In this document: piece by piece, positions 4,791-6,512 of the stretch
How positions within the stretch are numbered: position 1 is the stretch's first letter
Layout: every line of letters starts with the position of its first letter
Assembly (NCBI GenBank): GCA_964444865.1
Contig: CAYUJE010000347.1
Coordinates: 1-6,512 of the forward strand
Direction: 5' to 3'
DNA from: SXOA01 sp964444865
Lineage (GTDB): Bacteria > Planctomycetota > Planctomycetia > Pirellulales > Pirellulaceae
Length of the DNA: 6,512 bases
Made by a program: the position numbers and the translations under genes
The notes under the pieces: generated by a model
The model's database searches: none
What the model was told of the DNA's origin: nothing
The model's input: only the letters and a program-made list of their open reading frames with translations

Positions 4791-6095
4791 ATGGATTCAA
4801 CTACGGTCCTCTTTCCCGGCCTTTCCATTGCCCGCGAAGTTGACACCGTGAACCGCCAACCATTTCAAACGCCCCCCAAATGGTGGCCGCCGAAAATGAC
4901 GCCGTGGCTGGTGCGGCTCTGGCGTCCGCTGATTAATCGGACGCTGCGAAAGAGCCAGCGAATCACCCAGGTGGATGTGCAAGGGACCGAGCATGTCCGC
5001 GCGGCGGTGAAGGACGGCTTGGGGACGCTGATCACCCCGAACCACTCGTTCCATTACGACTCCTACGTGATGATCGAGGCGGCCCATCGCTGCGAAAGCT
5101 GCTTTCACTTTCTCTCCGCCTGGCAGGTTTTTGCCATGAGCAAGCCCTTCGAGCAAATGGTCTTGCAGTGGCACGGCTGCTTCAGCATTAACCGGGAAGG
5201 GAACGATCTGCAGGCGTTCAAAACCTCGGTGGAGATCCTTCGCGAAAGTCCGCACCCGCTCGTCATCTTTCCCGAAGGGGACATCTACCACAACAACGAT
5301 CGCGTCACTCCGTTCCGCGAAGGAGCAGCCGCCATCGCGATGTCCGCGGCGAAGAAAGGGCCTCGCAAAATCGTGGCCATCCCCGCCGCGCTCAAATGCT
5401 TTTATGTGCAGGATCCTCAGGAAGCCCTGCTCGACCTGATGAGCCGGCTGGAGGAATCGCTGCATTGGCGGCCGCGGAAGGACCTTTCCTTGCCGGTGCG
5501 AATCTACAAACTGGCGGAAGGGATGCTGACGCTCAAAGAGATTGAATATCAAGCCGGGCCTCGCTCGGGGACTGTTCCCGAACGCATTGCGGCCCTGTCG
5601 AACAAGATTCTTTGCGATCTGGAGAAGGAGCACAGCTTAAAGGACCGCGGCGGGATCATTCCCGAGCGGGTGAAGGAGGCCCGCAAGGCAATCATCAAGG
5701 CGAGCGAGAAGGAGGGACTGACCGAGAGCGAGCGACTTCGGCTGGGGCATGAAATGGAGGACTTGTTCTTTGTCATCCAGCTTTTCAGCTATCCGGGAAA
5801 CTATGTCGCGGAGAAGCCTTCGCTGGAGCGGATTGCCGAAACGCTCGACAAGTTCGAGGAAGACGTGCTGAGCGCCGACTTCCCCGGCATCCGTGGCGAG
5901 CGTCATGCCGTCGTTCGTTTCGGCGAGCCGTTGGAATTGCCTAAGGAGCGAGAGAGCAAGACGGCCGTCAGCGATTGGACGAGTGTGCTGGAGCAAAAAG
6001 TGCAGCGACTACTCGACGAAATCAATGCCGCACGGCCCAGCCAGGCGATCAGCCTTTCACCAGCGTTAGCAGCGGCAGTTCCGGCGGGCAATTGA
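4791..6095 (+). CDS. PlsC-like 1-acyl-sn-glycerol-3-phosphate acyltransferase family protein with long C-terminal extension
   Basis: This is a 434-residue protein if it starts at the ATG of 4791. A GTG at 4848 gives VNRQPFQTPPKWWPPK, which is where I recall homologues beginning; neither start has a clear ribosome binding site. The frame is open further upstream, but there it only shadows the OB-fold gene. Counting from 4791, the LPLAT blocks are intact: ITPNHSFHYD with the catalytic HX4D (H85, D90), GCFSINREG (129-137), FPEG (160-163) with RVTPFREGAA (171-180), and IPAAL after it. The family transfers an acyl chain to lysophosphatidate or a related acceptor at the membrane. The final 200 or so residues, with charged helices, exceed a usual 240-residue PlsC and may be a regulatory or membrane-association domain. 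The substrate is unproven. Confidence 0.85.
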   Translation: MDSTTVLFPGLSIAREVDTVNRQPFQTPPKWWPPKMTPWLVRLWRPLINRTLRKSQRITQVDVQGTEHVRAAVKDGLGTLITPNHSFHYDSYVMIEAAHRCESCFHFLSAWQVFAMSKPFEQMVLQWHGCFSINREGNDLQAFKTSVEILRESPHPLVIFPEGDIYHNNDRVTPFREGAAAIAMSAAKKGPRKIVAIPAALKCFYVQDPQEALLDLMSRLEESLHWRPRKDLSLPVRIYKLAEGMLTLKEIEYQAGPRSGTVPERIAALSNKILCDLEKEHSLKDRGGIIPERVKEARKAIIKASEKEGLTESERLRLGHEMEDLFFVIQLFSYPGNYVAEKPSLERIAETLDKFEEDVLSADFPGIRGERHAVVRFGEPLELPKERESKTAVSDWTSVLEQKVQRLLDEINAARPSQAISLSPALAAAVPAGN

Positions 6096-6512
6096 GCCGG
6101 ATAGGGTGATCACCGCAGAGTCCGCGACTGACATGGAGCAGAGTCGGTTCTTCGTAGTACAGCCCGCCGGCATAGCGAAAGCCGAACTTGCTGGGCGAGA
6201 TGAGCGCCCCCATCAACGGCAGCCGGATTTGCCCGCCGTGCGTATGTCCGGCGAGCATGAGGTCGAAGTCATTGGCTTTGGCCCAGGGATATTGGTCGGG
6301 AGAATGCGAAAGGAGCAGGCGAAAGTCAGGAGTCAGGAGGCAGGAGTCGGAAGTCAGGTTTGGATTAGTTCCAAACCATGGAACTTCACTGCCCGCCAGG
6401 AGGATTTCGGTCCCTCGCAGGGGAACTCGCATCGACCGGCTGCCAAGATCGGTGAAGCCGGCTTCTGCCATGAGGCTGCGGAGAATGCCGGTGTCGGGCA
6501 ACTTCATCTCGT
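6049..6512 (-). CDS. Calcineurin-like metallophosphoesterase, C-terminal part (5'-partial)
   Basis: The frame is open to the window edge, so the start and the N-terminal metal motifs (D-x-H, GD, GNH) lie outside; the ATG at 6507 is probably internal. Visible motifs are LLLSHSPDQ, with the metal-binding His at 6304-6306, and AGHTHGGQIRLP, with GHTH at 6249-6238. The context FGFRYAGGLYY and SRGLCGDHPIRLNCPPEL is typical of YkuE/YaeI-like phosphohydrolases, the group that also includes the LpxG-type UDP-diacylglucosamine hydrolase of Chlamydia. The exact substrate cannot be told. Between EVPWFGTNPN and FRLLLSHSPD the frame runs through a heptamer repeat. The last 47 bp overlap the 3' end of the convergent acyltransferase gene. 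Confidence 0.85.
   Translation of the reverse strand, partial: EMKLPDTGILRSLMAEAGFTDLGSRSMRVPLRGTEILLAGSEVPWFGTNPNLTSDSCLLTPDFRLLLSHSPDQYPWAKANDFDLMLAGHTHGGQIRLPLMGALISPSKFGFRYAGGLYYEEPTLLHVSRGLCGDHPIRLNCPPELPLLTLVKG
6324..6358. repeat. Heptamer tandem array inside the metallophosphoesterase gene
   Basis: Five 7-bp units on the plus strand: AGTCAGG, AGTCAGG, AGGCAGG, AGTCGGA, AGTCAGG. Read on the coding strand they give LTSDSCLLTPD, in the loop between PWFG and the LSHSPD motif. The coding-strand units (CTGACTC, CTGCCTC, CCGACTC) resemble the CTGCCTT/CTGCCTC/CCGACCT units of the array at 2379-2413. Confidence 0.8.

Overview
The window looks like a piece of a planctomycete chromosome, most likely from the Pirellulales or a relative. 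This rests on recognition, not a search. The evidence is a GC-rich sequence with a mix of GTG and ATG starts, a multi-domain GlcG/HbpS-like secreted-type protein, a PlsC acyltransferase of the 'NRQPFQTPPKWWPPK' type, and intergenic DNA rich in short palindromes and 7-bp tandem repeats of the kind I associate with these genomes. No rRNA, tRNA, CRISPR array, integrase or transposase is visible.

Layout. Bases 1-1821 (+) hold the C-terminal part of a large protein with two GlcG/HbpS-like (DUF336) domains. A palindrome follows, then a small secreted cysteine-containing protein at 1872-2336 (+), probably in the same operon. A heptamer tandem repeat fills the 80-bp gap up to the stop codon of a convergent gene at 2417-2881 (-), a zinc-ribbon membrane protein. 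Bases 2882-3571 have no convincing gene but hold at least six hairpins and a possible promoter. At 3572-3991 (+) lies an odd 139-codon ORF. Its middle consists largely of palindromic repeats read in frame, and its end looks like the start of a 'GRPK' helix-turn-helix protein cut off by a degenerate heptamer repeat. Then come an OB-fold (tRNA_anti-like) small protein at 4177-4650 (+), a 24-bp imperfect inverted repeat, a PlsC-like acyltransferase at 4791-6095 (+), and the C-terminal part of a convergent metallophosphoesterase (6049-6512, -) that overlaps the acyltransferase tail by 47 bp.

How the parts work together. The genes are ordinary housekeeping or envelope functions with no evident shared pathway. 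The acyltransferase and metallophosphoesterase could both touch lipid metabolism, but that is only inference. The most notable content is the repeat ecology: at least four families of short palindromes and three separate 7-bp arrays. Several of these sit inside reading frames without closing them, which recalls the Rickettsia palindromic elements that insert in frame into genes.
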